From positions 4,216,001-4,280,000 of the forward strand of contig NZ_CP079946.1 in NCBI RefSeq assembly GCF_019968905.1: a stretch of 64,000 bases of DNA. Reading direction: 5' to 3'. The translations under genes were made by a program, and so were the position numbers. Of this stretch, positions 1 to 8,664 are shown in pieces. Below the pieces are notes generated by a model. That model searched no databases. It worked only from the letters and a program-made list of their open reading frames with translations, and was not told where the DNA came from. The number at the start of each line of letters is the position of its first letter. Positions within the stretch are counted from its first letter, which is position 1. The stretch is from Corallococcus sp. EGB. Its GTDB lineage: Bacteria > Myxococcota > Myxococcia > Myxococcales > Myxococcaceae.

Positions 1-951
1 GTGAATCCCTGCGTGCGCTCGGCGCCGACGCTCAGCGCGCTGCCGTCGACGGTGGACGTGGTGCCGGGAGGGACGGGGAGCTACACGCTGTCCGTCACCA
101 ACCACGACACGGCGACGTGTGGGGCCTCCACGTTCACGCTGGCGCTGGATTCGGACCCGTGGGGGGCGGTGTTCTCCGCGCCGTCGCTCACGGTGGCGCC
201 CGGGGCCACGGCCACCGCGACGCTGACGGTCACCGCGCCTTCGAACGCGGGCGCGGGCAGCCGTTCCTTCGCGCCGGGCGTGCTGCGTGACGGGGTGTCC
301 GTCGGTGGCGCGCAGTTGGAGGCGCGCGTGGTGTGCGTGCCTCGTGTGCCATCGGTGGGCTTCACGCCGGCCACGGCCACCGTGGAGGCGGGCAAGCCGC
401 TCACCGTGACGATGGCGGTGACGAACAACGACAGCACGGCGTGCGCCGCGAGCAGCTTCTCGTTGGGCGCCACGGCACCGTCGGGCTGGACGTCGAGCCT
501 GTCGCAGACATCAATCACGCTGGCCCGTGGCGCGCGCGGGCAGGTGATGCTCACCGTGACGCCTCCGCAGACGGTGTCCGGTCGCTTCACGGTGAGCGGG
601 ACGGCTTCGCACGCGGGCGCGAGCGCGGCGCCGGGCAGCTTCACGGTGGACGTCACCCCGCCGCCGTTGATGGCCACGCTGTCGGTGCCGGCGCTCAGCT
701 ACAAGCGCAACGCCCAGGTGCCCCTGACGACCCTCGTGACGCGAGGAACAGGCTCCGCGCAGGCCAGCGTGCGATTCAGTGTGCTCCGTCCAGATGGCCT
801 CACGGACGCGCACACCGTGTCCACGGATGCCAAGGGCAAGGCGGCGTGGAGCTACGCGGCGCGCGCGCCCGGTGCGTACTCCGTCACCGCCACCGCCACC
901 GCCGGCACGGAGACAGTCACCAGCAACACGGTGGGCTTCACCGTGCAGTAG
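1..951 (+). CDS. C-terminal part of a secreted Ig-like/NEW3-type repeat protein (5' truncated)
   Basis: The frame is open from the first base, so the true start probably lies upstream of the window. The visible 316 residues form two related beta-sandwich repeats of about 105 residues (roughly 4-108 and 112-220). Each begins with a Cys-containing segment and carries a 'TNHD/TNND-S/T-x-x-C' motif and a Thr/Val-rich strand region, as in NEW3/CARDB-like domains. A third Ig-like domain follows (about 222-316). Such domains commonly form the C-terminal end of myxobacterial secreted peptidases and surface proteins. No catalytic part is visible, so the enzyme identity, if any, is unknown. The paired cysteines suggest folding outside the cytoplasm. 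Confidence 0.75.
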   Translation: MNPCVRSAPTLSALPSTVDVVPGGTGSYTLSVTNHDTATCGASTFTLALDSDPWGAVFSAPSLTVAPGATATATLTVTAPSNAGAGSRSFAPGVLRDGVSVGGAQLEARVVCVPRVPSVGFTPATATVEAGKPLTVTMAVTNNDSTACAASSFSLGATAPSGWTSSLSQTSITLARGARGQVMLTVTPPQTVSGRFTVSGTASHAGASAAPGSFTVDVTPPPLMATLSVPALSYKRNAQVPLTTLVTRGTGSAQASVRFSVLRPDGLTDAHTVSTDAKGKAAWSYAARAPGAYSVTATATAGTETVTSNTVGFTVQ

Positions 952-963
952 CGTGAAGCAGGA

Positions 964-992
964 GGCCGGGCTCCTGGGTCTGGAGCCCGGCC
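964..992 (+). terminator. hairpin after the Ig-like protein gene
   Basis: A perfect 11-bp inverted repeat (GGCCGGGCTCC / GGAGCCCGGCC) with a 7-nt loop lies 12 nt after the stop codon. It has no following T tract, so it may be a Rho-aided or processing hairpin rather than a classical intrinsic terminator. Confidence 0.5.
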
Positions 993-1071
993 GTGCGCTC
1001 CAGCAGTGCGTTCGTCCAGGTGAGCCCTCTGCCGCTGCGCCTGCTGGGGCCCCTATTCTACCCGGGTGATA

Positions 1072-1100
1072 TTGACGAGGCATTTATACCCGGATAGAAA
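1072..1100 (+). promoter_or_regulatory. possible sigma-70-like promoter of the carotenoid oxygenase gene
   Basis: TTGACG (1072-1077), a 17-nt spacer and TAGAAA (1095-1100) lie about 70 nt ahead of the start codon, in a locally AT-richer stretch. Match and spacing are reasonable for a housekeeping promoter, but this rests on sequence likeness alone. Confidence 0.3.
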
Positions 1101-1172
1101 TGGCGTCATTCTGATTCCTGCCCGGGCGGGCGCGATGGCGCTCGCTCGAAGAGCACTGACAGGGGTGATGTC

Positions 1173-2504
1173 ATGACCACATTCGATTTGAACCGTGGCG
1201 CGGGCGCGCCGGTCGCCGACGAGATTGATCTCGCTGAGCTGCGCGTCACAGGGGACATCCCGCGCGAGCTCGACGGAACGCTGCTGCGCAACGGTCCGAA
1301 CCCCCTGCGCGGCCGCTTCGAGGGCAACGACGTGCTGTCTTGGTGGCCGGAAGCGGCGATGCTGCACGCGATCGCGTTCGAGGACGGCCGCGCGGCCAGC
1401 TACCGGAACCGCTGGGTGCGCACGCGCCGCTGGGCCGACGTGTACGCGCCCGAGCAGGCGCCGACGCTGACCGACACCAATCCGAACGTGAATGTGTTGC
1501 TGCACGCGGGCGAACTGCTGGCGTTGGCGGAGGGTGGGGCGCCGCTCGCGATCACCGCCGGGCTCGATTCGCTCGGAGCGCCCCGACGGCATGCAGGGGT
1601 TGGCGGCGGGATGACCGCGCATCCCAAGGTCGATCCGCTGACGGGCGAGCTCATTGCGTTTCGCGCGGACTGGCGCGCACCGTGGCTGCGCTATGGCGTC
1701 GTGGACGCGCAGGGGGTGCAGCGCGTCGACACCGTTATCGACGTGCCGGCGCCGTCAATGATGCACGACATCGCCATCACCGAGACCCGCAGCCTGCTGC
1801 TCGACGTGAACGTCGGGTACGACTTCTCGATGCTGAAGCAGGGCCACCGGATGCCGTTGCGCTGGCACGACGACCGGCCGGCGCGCATCGGTGTCATCCC
1901 GCGGCACGGCGGCGAGGTGCGCTGGTTTGGCATCGAGCCTTGCTTCATCATGCACGTCGTCAACGCCTATGACCGCGACGAAGCGTGTGTCGTGCTCGAT
2001 GCGGTCCGCTACCCGTGGTATCTGCGGCTCGACGCGAGCACGGGCAGGTTCGCCGACAACCCCGTCGGCGTGCTCTGGCGCTACGTGATTGATACGGCGA
2101 CCGGCCGGGTCGATGAAGGGCCGCTCACCGATGGCGGGCTCGAACTGCCGCGCATCAACGAGAGCCGTACCGGGCGCCGCTACCGTTACCTGTATGCGAC
2201 CGAGCAGCCGACTCCCATTGAAATGCGCGGCGTGGTCCGCTTCGATCTCGAGCGCGGTGAGGCGACGCGCTACGCGGTGCCGGCTGGCGACCAGAACAGC
2301 GAGCCCGTGTTCGTGCCGCGCCCCGGAGGTGTCGAAGAGGACGACGGCTGGCTGATGGTGATGGTGTATCGCGCGGCGACGGACTCCAGCGACCTCGTGA
2401 TCCTCGACGCGCGCGCGATCCACGAGGAGCCCGTCGCGACCGTCCACCTGCCGCGTCGGGTGCCGGCCGGTTTTCACGGCGCCTGGGTCCCTCGGGCGCG
2501 CTGA
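1173..2504 (+). CDS. carotenoid oxygenase (RPE65/CCD family)
   Basis: A 443-aa protein, within the usual size of carotenoid cleavage / lignostilbene dioxygenases. These Fe(II) enzymes split conjugated polyene or stilbene double bonds with O2. The four iron-binding histidines of the seven-bladed propeller are in the expected order: H150 (MTAHPKVDP), H198 (SMMHDI), H261 (FIMHVVNAYD) and H435 (GFHGAW). The N-terminal motif 'LLRNGPNP' is typical of the family. No signal peptide is seen, so it should be cytoplasmic. It stands alone, with no carotenoid biosynthesis gene nearby, so the substrate (apocarotenoid, carotenoid or stilbene) cannot be named. Its codon and dinucleotide texture (many TCGA and CGAT) looks somewhat unlike the neighbours, which may hint at transfer. 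Confidence 0.85.
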   Translation: MTTFDLNRGAGAPVADEIDLAELRVTGDIPRELDGTLLRNGPNPLRGRFEGNDVLSWWPEAAMLHAIAFEDGRAASYRNRWVRTRRWADVYAPEQAPTLTDTNPNVNVLLHAGELLALAEGGAPLAITAGLDSLGAPRRHAGVGGGMTAHPKVDPLTGELIAFRADWRAPWLRYGVVDAQGVQRVDTVIDVPAPSMMHDIAITETRSLLLDVNVGYDFSMLKQGHRMPLRWHDDRPARIGVIPRHGGEVRWFGIEPCFIMHVVNAYDRDEACVVLDAVRYPWYLRLDASTGRFADNPVGVLWRYVIDTATGRVDEGPLTDGGLELPRINESRTGRRYRYLYATEQPTPIEMRGVVRFDLERGEATRYAVPAGDQNSEPVFVPRPGGVEEDDGWLMVMVYRAATDSSDLVILDARAIHEEPVATVHLPRRVPAGFHGAWVPRAR

Positions 2505-2513
2505 GCGGCCTGT

Positions 2514-2650
2514 TCGACGCTCGCCTTGGCGAACTGGGATGGCACCGGGAAGGTCTGGGCGGGCGGCCCGGCCGCGCTGTTCCAGACCCTGGTCCCTCGC
2601 GTGGATCGCGTCCGTGACCTGGCCTGGAGCCCCGATGGCCTCTCCTCGTC
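2514..2650 (+). pseudogene. WD40-repeat protein remnant
   Basis: Directly after the carotenoid oxygenase stop, one frame reads a fragment with 'ANWDGTGKVW' and then 'VRDLAWSPDG'. These are the end of one WD40 blade and the start of the next. There is no start codon context and no further repeats, and the frame soon loses WD40 character. It looks like about 45 codons left from a deleted WD40/propeller gene, a class that is abundant in myxobacteria. Confidence 0.5.
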
Positions 2651-2691
2651 TGAGCGTGCGCGCCATCTTGGAGCCTCTGGAACTCCGGTAC

Positions 2692-3636
2692 TCATTTGCT
2701 CTCAACCCGGCCCTGCGGAGTCGGGCTTGCCATCAACTCCTCGCATGCCACGGCCCACGTACGCTCGCCGGGGTAGAACGCCTCGTGGAGGTACGCCCAT
2801 GTAACACGCTGGACGGCTGCGACTCTCGCGGGGTTCTCGTCGGTTGTTTCCGTCACGCGATGCCCGGAGATTCCACCAAGCATGTGCTCGGCTCCAAACA
2901 GCGTCAGGAGCGACTTGGGGCCCGGGCTCAAGGTGTACGCGTCCGTGAACCACTCGGGACCGCAGACGGTCAACGGAGAATGGTCCTGGTCGCCCGCCAC
3001 AACCAGGGTCGGCGGGGTCATCCGGGCATAGACCTGATCCAGATACGGGAAATGCTCACGCGCGAGAGGGCTCAGCGCATCACCCCCCCGGCCACCTGCG
3101 CAAAGCAACACGCCGACCTTGATCCTGGGATCGGACAGATCCTCGCTCAATCTGCCATCGGGCCACCGGATTCTGGCGCCGAGCAGCATCGCTGTCGTTT
3201 GAGCGCCGAACGAGTGTCCAACCGCAGCGAGGCGGCTGCGATCGACGCGGCCCGCGAGCCCCGGAACAGACGCTTCGATGACGTCCAGGTGATTGAGGAC
3301 GCGCGTGACATCTTCGACACGGAATTTCCAGAGCAACGGGGTCCGCGGATCCTCAGGTCCGAGGCCGTACATCCTTGAATCGAGAAAGGTGGGCTGGATC
3401 ACGACGAAGCCACGAGCCGCCCAGTAGTGTGCAAGGGGGAGATAGCCGTCCGACGACGACCCATGGCCGTGCGCGAAGACGATGATTGGCAAACCGCTTC
3501 CCACCACGGGCGCGGAGACCCGCACTTCCAGATCCGAGCCCCGCCCCGGCGAGGTCAGGACGACCGGGCTCACCGACACCACCGGCGCGGGCGCATCAAG
3601 GGCACTGGCTTCTGCTCGAGAGATTGAGCTGCTCAT
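2692..3636 (-). CDS. alpha/beta hydrolase (chlorophyllase/dienelactone hydrolase-like)
   Basis: A 314-aa protein starting at the ATG whose upstream AAGGAGAG is a good ribosome-binding site. An in-frame upstream start has no such site. The fold is marked by the oxyanion segment 'VFAHGHGSSSDG', the nucleophile elbow 'GHSFGAQ' (Ser in G-H-S-F-G), an acidic segment 'VVAGDQDHS' and the C-terminal 'FGAEHML' supplying the catalytic His. This arrangement resembles chlorophyllase-like and cutinase-like esterases. No clear signal peptide is present. It is divergent from the AraC-type regulator at 3695 with only 58 bp between starts, which suggests that regulator controls it. The substrate is unknown. 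Confidence 0.8.
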   Translation of the reverse strand: MSSSISRAEASALDAPAPVVSVSPVVLTSPGRGSDLEVRVSAPVVGSGLPIIVFAHGHGSSSDGYLPLAHYWAARGFVVIQPTFLDSRMYGLGPEDPRTPLLWKFRVEDVTRVLNHLDVIEASVPGLAGRVDRSRLAAVGHSFGAQTTAMLLGARIRWPDGRLSEDLSDPRIKVGVLLCAGGRGGDALSPLAREHFPYLDQVYARMTPPTLVVAGDQDHSPLTVCGPEWFTDAYTLSPGPKSLLTLFGAEHMLGGISGHRVTETTDENPARVAAVQRVTWAYLHEAFYPGERTWAVACEELMASPTPQGRVESK

Positions 3637-3694
3637 GGGACCGCTCTCCTTTCGCACGGTGGTCTCTGGATAGTGCCTGCGCTATGGACGATCC
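3637..3694. promoter_or_regulatory. divergent promoter region for hydrolase and AraC regulator
   Basis: The 58-bp gap separates two divergent starts and must hold both promoters. The hydrolase ribosome-binding site lies at its left edge. No clear operator repeat is visible. Confidence 0.4.
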
Positions 3695-4681
3695 ATGCGC
3701 AAAGCTCCAAATCCGTTAGCTGAAAAGCCAACTCCGCTGGAGCTTCGAGATCCGCGTGGAGACGCGGTCGCCGATGTGCTCGGCGCCTCGCTGATCCGGC
3801 ACGCGCTCTACAACCCCATCGAGGCGCGCGTGCCATGGGGGCTTCGCATGCCCCGCCGGAATCGCGCGAGCTTCTACCTGGTCGCGCAAGGCGGCGCGCG
3901 TCTTGAGGTCGAAGGGGCGCGAACGCACGTCCTGTCGCCTGGAGATGTCGGTTTCGTCCCGCACGGCACGGCTCACGTGCTGCGCGATTCGGCTGACAGC
4001 GAGCCGCTCCCCATCTGCGACGGACCGTACTCCCTCAACCAGAGACCCTTGCGCATCGGGGGGCGTGGCGCGTCGACGACGCTTGTCGCTGGCTTCTTCG
4101 AACTGAGCGACGGACTCGGGCCGGTGCTCCTTCAAGGCGTACCGCCACTCGTCGTGTTGTCGGCGAGCGACCCTGCTTCGGTGCCCTGGGTCTCCAGCGC
4201 GGTTCAGTTCATTCTTGCCGAGAGCGCGTCGCCCCGACCGGCGAGCAACATCGTGCTTCAGCGGCTCGCCGACGTGCTGTTCGTGCTCGCCCTCCGCTCG
4301 ACGGTGGGGGAGGGGCAGTGTCAGCGCGGCGCCATCGCCGCTGTTGCCGATCCCCGGATCTACGAATCGCTGAGCCTCATGCACGCCCGCGTCGCCGCCC
4401 CATGGACCGTCGACATGCTCGCGCGACGCGTGGGCATGTCGCGCTCAGGGTTCGCGGCGCGCTTCACGGAGCTCGTGGGAGAGTCCCCGCTCCAGTACCT
4501 CGCGCGCTGGCGCATCGCGCGGGCCGCGGAGCTGCTTCGTGACACGACCGAGAAGGTGGAGAGCATCGCACGCCGCGTGGGATACGAGAGCGTTCCCGCG
4601 TTCAGCCGCGCGTTCAAGCGTTTGCAGGGCACTGGCCCGGCAGCGTTCCGGCGCGCGTCCTCCGGGAGGTCCAGCCCGTAA
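3695..4681 (+). CDS. AraC-family transcriptional regulator with cupin sensor domain
   Basis: A 328-aa protein. The N-terminal half is a cupin-type sensor (roughly residues 15-190, with 'VAQGGARLEVEGARTHVLSPGDVGFVPHGTAHVL', here given as a landmark split by its motifs GDVGFVPHGTAH). The C-terminal 100 residues carry the two helix-turn-helix units of AraC regulators: 'WTVDMLARRVGMSRSGFAARF' in part, then 'VESIARRVGYESVPAFSRAFKR'-type. This is the AraC_binding_2/cupin_6 architecture common in proteobacteria. It is divergent from the alpha/beta hydrolase gene, and shared control of the 58-bp gap is likely. The ligand is unknown. Confidence 0.85.
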   Translation: MRKAPNPLAEKPTPLELRDPRGDAVADVLGASLIRHALYNPIEARVPWGLRMPRRNRASFYLVAQGGARLEVEGARTHVLSPGDVGFVPHGTAHVLRDSADSEPLPICDGPYSLNQRPLRIGGRGASTTLVAGFFELSDGLGPVLLQGVPPLVVLSASDPASVPWVSSAVQFILAESASPRPASNIVLQRLADVLFVLALRSTVGEGQCQRGAIAAVADPRIYESLSLMHARVAAPWTVDMLARRVGMSRSGFAARFTELVGESPLQYLARWRIARAAELLRDTTEKVESIARRVGYESVPAFSRAFKRLQGTGPAAFRRASSGRSSP

Positions 4682-4853
4682 GGCGCGAAGGCTCCGCGAT
4701 GTTCATCGCGAGGTCCTGCCGGGGTGGGGGAGGGCCTTCTCTCTTGGCTCCCCGGCCAGCCCCCGCAGTCCGGGGCAAGACATCGTCGGGCAGCCTGGAA
4801 GGGCCGCCCCGCTTGCTACGCGCGGGCGTGCGTGGGGCTCCTCGTGCCGTGCC

Positions 4854-5273
4854 TCACCCCGTCCGCTGTTGCTCGGCCCGGGCCTGGTGCTCGGCCACCC
4901 ACGCGCGTCCCGCCTCCACGCTCTCCAGGAACACGGTGTCGAAGCCCGCCGACTTCCCGGTGAAGAGCATGCCCACCGATAGCGCCTTGGTGACGATGCG
5001 CTGGGCCATGTCCGCGCCCACGTAGACAATGCCCCGCGTCCACTCCGAGCGGATGTTGTCGGCCAGGTACTTCCGAGGCTCCGTGGGCAGGGTCGCGTGG
5101 GTGACGTCCGCGATGATGTAGAACGGCCCGTCCTCGAACACCTCCTGGTAGATGGACACCATCCACCGGGTTTCGTCCACGGTCACCTCCCCGCTGAACG
5201 TCGCCACCACCAGGTTGGGAGGTTCGAAGCGCATGCGCTGCTTCCCGGACGTCCACTCTCTTGCCTGCTTCAT
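4854..5273 (-). CDS. STAS/SpoIIAA-like domain protein
   Basis: A 139-aa protein starting at an ATG preceded by GGGGGAAG about 7 nt upstream. Longer in-frame starts run into GC-rich noncoding sequence. The whole protein fits a single SpoIIAA/SEC14-like (STAS) fold: the beta-strand 'NLVVATFSGEVTVDE', a helix, 'GPFYIIADVTHATLPTEPR', then 'TRGIVYVGADMAQRIVTKAL'. These small proteins are frequent in Myxococcaceae and act in signalling or protein-protein contacts, but their roles are unproven. It may be the last gene of the minus-strand operon that begins at 9492, although a 323-bp gap argues for its own promoter. Confidence 0.65.
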   Translation of the reverse strand: MKQAREWTSGKQRMRFEPPNLVVATFSGEVTVDETRWMVSIYQEVFEDGPFYIIADVTHATLPTEPRKYLADNIRSEWTRGIVYVGADMAQRIVTKALSVGMLFTGKSAGFDTVFLESVEAGRAWVAEHQARAEQQRTG

Positions 5274-5596
5274 CGGGTGCTTCCCCCTTGCGACCGATGC
5301 CTCGACCCGGTTCTCAGGATAGAGCGTTCCCAGCCCAGGAAGGCCCGGTCCAGGTCCTCTCGCAGCCGCGCGGGGCAGAGCCCTGCGCGACTGTTGTTCA
5401 GCCAACCGGGGCCTCCGACGCCAGGGCGAGTGCGTAGGTCACGAGGGCCGCCAGGGCAGGGGGAGCCTCCGACGGCGCGAACTGCCACTCCCGCAAGCAG
5501 CGCCAGAGCCGCAGCCGGAGGATGCAGGTGAGTCGCCTGAGGCAGCGGCGAGTCGATGCGGCCGACCGGCGCCGAGTGGCGTCGGACGGGGCGGAA
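5274..5596. other. intergenic region, no gene supported
   Basis: This 323-bp stretch lies between the STAS-like gene start and the sulfotransferase stop. It must hold the promoter of the STAS-like gene. I see no convincing coding frame, repeat or RNA in it. Confidence 0.4.
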
Positions 5597-6514
5597 TCAC
5601 CACCCTGGCCCTGGGACGGCAACCTTCACGGCCTCGAGGATGGCCTGCGTCGCCTCCGCCCGCTTCCGCTCCCCGTCAGGCACGAAGGTCTCGCGCGTGT
5701 TCCCCTTCGACCGGTAGCGGCTCTTCTCCTCCAGCCGCGCCCGCTGCGGCGCATCCGCCGCCAGTCCGAAGTGCGGAAGGATCTGATCCAGCACCAGGCC
5801 GGGCAGGCGGGCGTAGTCCGCCCACAGACACAGCGGCCCCTGGTGCTCCCGGGCCTTCCGCGTGTAGCGCGCCAGACACCCCGCGAAGAACGCTTCAGGC
5901 GCGTTCCGCTCCTCGCCTGGCCAATCCGGGAAGCACGCCTCGAACCACGGCCCGCGGCTCCGGTACCACCGCAACGGCGCGGAAGGGTTCCGGAAGTTGG
6001 AGGCCATCACCTCCGTCACGTCCCGCGTCAGGAACACCCAGGGCACCTCTGGCAGGGCGTCGCGGATCCAGTCCAGGAACAGCAGGTTCCATGATGAGAA
6101 CTTGATCACATAACGCCCCCCGGGCCCGGCCCCCCGCCCGAAGACCTTGATCAACCGGCGGAACGCCTCCGCGTCGAATGCGCAGGCGCCCTGGGCGCAG
6201 TGCAGCAGGTAGAGCGACAGCGCCTCGGGCTCGCTCACGCCCCGCACCCCCGGGAGCGTCCCCAGCATCCCGGTCACCAGCGTGCTCCCGCACCGCGAGA
6301 CGTGGAAGATGAGGCCCGCCGGCAGTGGGCCCTCCGCTGGCAGGTCCTTCACGGGACACGAGGAGGCGCGTCCAGCCTCCCCTCGTGCCTGGGCCTGGTT
6401 CAGGCCGTCGGACAGGAAGGGGGCCTCGTAGACGGAGGGAGGCAGCTCCACCATTTGAAGCATGGCCTGCCCATCCTGGACGGACACGCGGGTGGGGACG
6501 GGGACGCGCTCCAT
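5597..6514 (-). CDS. sulfotransferase-family protein
   Basis: A 305-aa protein. The chosen ATG lies 1 nt after the stop of the JmjC gene, a spacing typical of translational coupling. The PAPS-binding P-loop is seen as 'FHVSRCGSTLVTGML' (residues 70-84). A second PAPS-contact region follows around 'FLTRDVTEVMASNFRNP', matching the 5'-PSB and 3'-phosphate loops of cytosolic-type sulfotransferases. Family members move a sulfo group from PAPS to a hydroxyl or amine. It is the last gene of the operon that contains two GLND-tailed proteins and a JmjC oxygenase, so its acceptor may be a hydroxyl created on those proteins. That link is an inference. No membrane segment is visible. Confidence 0.75.
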   Translation of the reverse strand: MERVPVPTRVSVQDGQAMLQMVELPPSVYEAPFLSDGLNQAQARGEAGRASSCPVKDLPAEGPLPAGLIFHVSRCGSTLVTGMLGTLPGVRGVSEPEALSLYLLHCAQGACAFDAEAFRRLIKVFGRGAGPGGRYVIKFSSWNLLFLDWIRDALPEVPWVFLTRDVTEVMASNFRNPSAPLRWYRSRGPWFEACFPDWPGEERNAPEAFFAGCLARYTRKAREHQGPLCLWADYARLPGLVLDQILPHFGLAADAPQRARLEEKSRYRSKGNTRETFVPDGERKRAEATQAILEAVKVAVPGPGW

Positions 6515-6515
6515 G

Positions 6516-7508
6516 TCACCCGCCTCCGGACGAGACCGCCCGGAGCCGGGGCCTCTCCATCTGCGCGAAGGACCGTGCCAGCCGGTTGATGCCGGCGGAG
6601 GCATTCCCGTTCGCGTGCCGGCTCAGGTACTCGTCCAGCAGCCCGTCCAGCTTCGCGTCCAACCCCGCCAGCACCGCGGCCTTCAGCTGGTCCTTGAACG
6701 CCGCCAGCTCTCCCTGCTGCCAGACCGCCAGCGGGACGGTGTTGCGCATGAAGTCCTCCTTCTCGAGCCCCTCCGCCACCCGCCGGAACAGCGCCTGCCA
6801 GGGGCTGGTCAGCAGCCCCACCGTCATGTGCAGGGAGTGCACGTCCGTGGCGGTCACGTCGTGGAAATGCCCCCGGGGCACGTACAGCAGGTCGCCCTTG
6901 CGCAGCACCTCGTCGAACACACAGCTCAACGTGGGCCGGTGCTGCTCCGGGTTCTGCATCGGCTCGCCGTCGTAGGGCAGGTGAATGGGCTTGTCATACA
7001 GCCGCCAGCGCTTCTCGCCCTCCAGTTGCAGGATGAAGGCATCGTGCGTGTCGTAATGGAGCGTGAAGCCCTGGCTGCCCGCGGGCGTCATGTACAGGTT
7101 CGCCTGCACCCGCACCCGCCACTCCCGCTCCAGCGTGTCGCAGAACCGCCGGAGGGGGTCCAGGGCCGTCTGTGCCTGATAGACAATCACCGAGTGGCCC
7201 TGCTCCAGGAACAGGCGCGATACACGCTCCCGGTTGATCAGGTGATTGAAATTGACCCGCGCCTCCTTGTAGGACACGGACGACGAGAACTCGCTATACG
7301 CCGTCTCACGCCCATCCTTCACCATCCGCACATTGGGGTAGGCGTTGTTCTCCTTCTGGAGGAACGACAGCATCTCCTCGATGCCGAAGAGGCCTGAGTA
7401 ATATCCCGCGTCCCCCCGGCGGATCAGCAGACGCTCCCGCTCGAAGTACGTTCGCAGGAATGCCTCCGGGGAGACAGGCTTCAGCAGGTGCTCGGTGTCA
7501 TATTCCAT
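6516..7508 (-). CDS. JmjC/cupin 2-oxoglutarate oxygenase (ribosomal-oxygenase-like)
   Basis: A 330-aa protein. The start is an ATG with GGGAGGG 7 nt upstream. The Fe(II) triad of the ROX/MINA/NO66/YcfD branch is intact: H151 and D153 in 'TLHYDTHDAF', and H216 in 'YVPRGHFHDV', followed by the family motif 'SLHMTVG' (225-231). The segment 'QLEGEKRWRLY' is the usual strand after HxD. A C-terminal helical part (about 240-330) may be the dimerisation/winged-helix region. Relatives hydroxylate Arg, His, Asn or Asp side chains of proteins using O2 and 2-oxoglutarate. Here it is flanked by a MACPF protein and a sulfotransferase in one operon, which suggests a peptide substrate made locally (inference). 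Confidence 0.8.
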   Translation of the reverse strand: MEYDTEHLLKPVSPEAFLRTYFERERLLIRRGDAGYYSGLFGIEEMLSFLQKENNAYPNVRMVKDGRETAYSEFSSSVSYKEARVNFNHLINRERVSRLFLEQGHSVIVYQAQTALDPLRRFCDTLEREWRVRVQANLYMTPAGSQGFTLHYDTHDAFILQLEGEKRWRLYDKPIHLPYDGEPMQNPEQHRPTLSCVFDEVLRKGDLLYVPRGHFHDVTATDVHSLHMTVGLLTSPWQALFRRVAEGLEKEDFMRNTVPLAVWQQGELAAFKDQLKAAVLAGLDAKLDGLLDEYLSRHANGNASAGINRLARSFAQMERPRLRAVSSGGG

Positions 7509-7572
7509 GGCAATCCCTCCCCGGAAGGAAGCGGAGGGCAGCGCACGGGCGCGCGCTGCCCCGGGGGAACCG

Positions 7573-8607
7573 TCAGTCGTTGAGTCCGCCCTGCTCATCG
7601 TTGGAGATGGCCTGCGTGTACGGTGTGACGCCGTATTTGGCGCTGATCGTGTTCGCCACCTTGTAGCGCAGGGCCTCGTCGGGGATGAGGTTGATGACGG
7701 GCTCCAGCACGAGGGTGTCGATGATGTGCCAGCTCACGTAGTTGCCATTCAAGGATGCGGCCCAGGCCGGGTACTTGCCAATCAGCGAGCCGTCGCCTCC
7801 GATGACGTTGACGGTGACGTTCTTGTCCGATTGCGTGGAGCTGTCGTTCGAGGACGAGCCATTGCCGTCACCGCCGCTGCCGCCGCCGGAGATGGGCACC
7901 TCCTCCAGCTCCAGGTTGGCCTGGAAGCCCGCGGAGACGCTGTCCGAGAAGCTATGCCCCTGGCTCATGCTGGTGATCTTCCGGGTGTCCGTGCCGTACA
8001 GGAGACCGCCCAGGTCCAGCTGCTTCACGTAGTAGTGGCCCCACTCGTTCAACACCTTCGTGAGGTTGTCGTAGCTGCGAGGGTCATTGACGCCGGGCTC
8101 CACGGCCTGCGCCAGCGCCTGGATGAAGTCAGCCGTCAGCGTCATCGCGCCGTCGCTGAAGCCGATCTGCAGCTTGGGGACGCGGTACATGCTCGTGACG
8201 TAGTAGTCCGTCTCCGAGAACGACTGGTCGTTCGAGTACTGGTGTTCGTGTTGGAAGTTCACGCTGAAGATGCCGGGGATGCCGATGTCCGCCTTCTCCA
8301 CGTCGTACCCTTGCGAGTGGTAGGTGTGCACCGTCTGGAAGAAGGTCGCCACCGTGTGGAGCTGGGCGGTGATGTTCGGGATGAGCCACTGGAACGTCGC
8401 GTTGTTGCCCGGATGGAGCGGGTCCGGGAGGATGAGGTCCCCGGTGAGCTGCAGGCCCTGGTGGATGCTGAAGACGTTGGTGGGGTTCTTCTCCTGCGTG
8501 ATGACCATGGCGTGGAAGAGGCCACGGTCCTCGAACAGGTGGAGCCAGTCCTGGGCGGTGAAGTCATGCGGATCGCTGGGCAGGTCCGCGTTCTTGAGCT
8601 TGAGCAT
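7573..8607 (-). CDS. MACPF-domain protein with C-terminal GLND tail
   Basis: A 344-aa protein, short for a pore-forming MACPF/CDC protein but with the family hallmarks. 'NEWGHYYVKQLDLGG' (187-201) matches the MACPF signature Y/W-G-x-H-[FY]...GG. After a Gly/Ser-rich linker (240-258) comes 'VIGGDGS...W..S' (268-285) and 'LEPVINLIPDE', the usual end of the domain. Transmembrane-hairpin clusters are not obvious. No signal peptide is present, so export would need a special route or lysis. The last residues are G-G-L-N-D, almost the same as the end of the neighbouring 275-aa protein. MACPF proteins insert into membranes in attack, defence or development; which applies here is unknown. Confidence 0.75.
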   Translation of the reverse strand: MLKLKNADLPSDPHDFTAQDWLHLFEDRGLFHAMVITQEKNPTNVFSIHQGLQLTGDLILPDPLHPGNNATFQWLIPNITAQLHTVATFFQTVHTYHSQGYDVEKADIGIPGIFSVNFQHEHQYSNDQSFSETDYYVTSMYRVPKLQIGFSDGAMTLTADFIQALAQAVEPGVNDPRSYDNLTKVLNEWGHYYVKQLDLGGLLYGTDTRKITSMSQGHSFSDSVSAGFQANLELEEVPISGGGSGGDGNGSSSNDSSTQSDKNVTVNVIGGDGSLIGKYPAWAASLNGNYVSWHIIDTLVLEPVINLIPDEALRYKVANTISAKYGVTPYTQAISNDEQGGLND

Positions 8608-8664
8608 TGCCTTTGATTCCTTTCAAGAGGTTCGCTTCTTGACGAAGACATCAACCCGGCTTCG

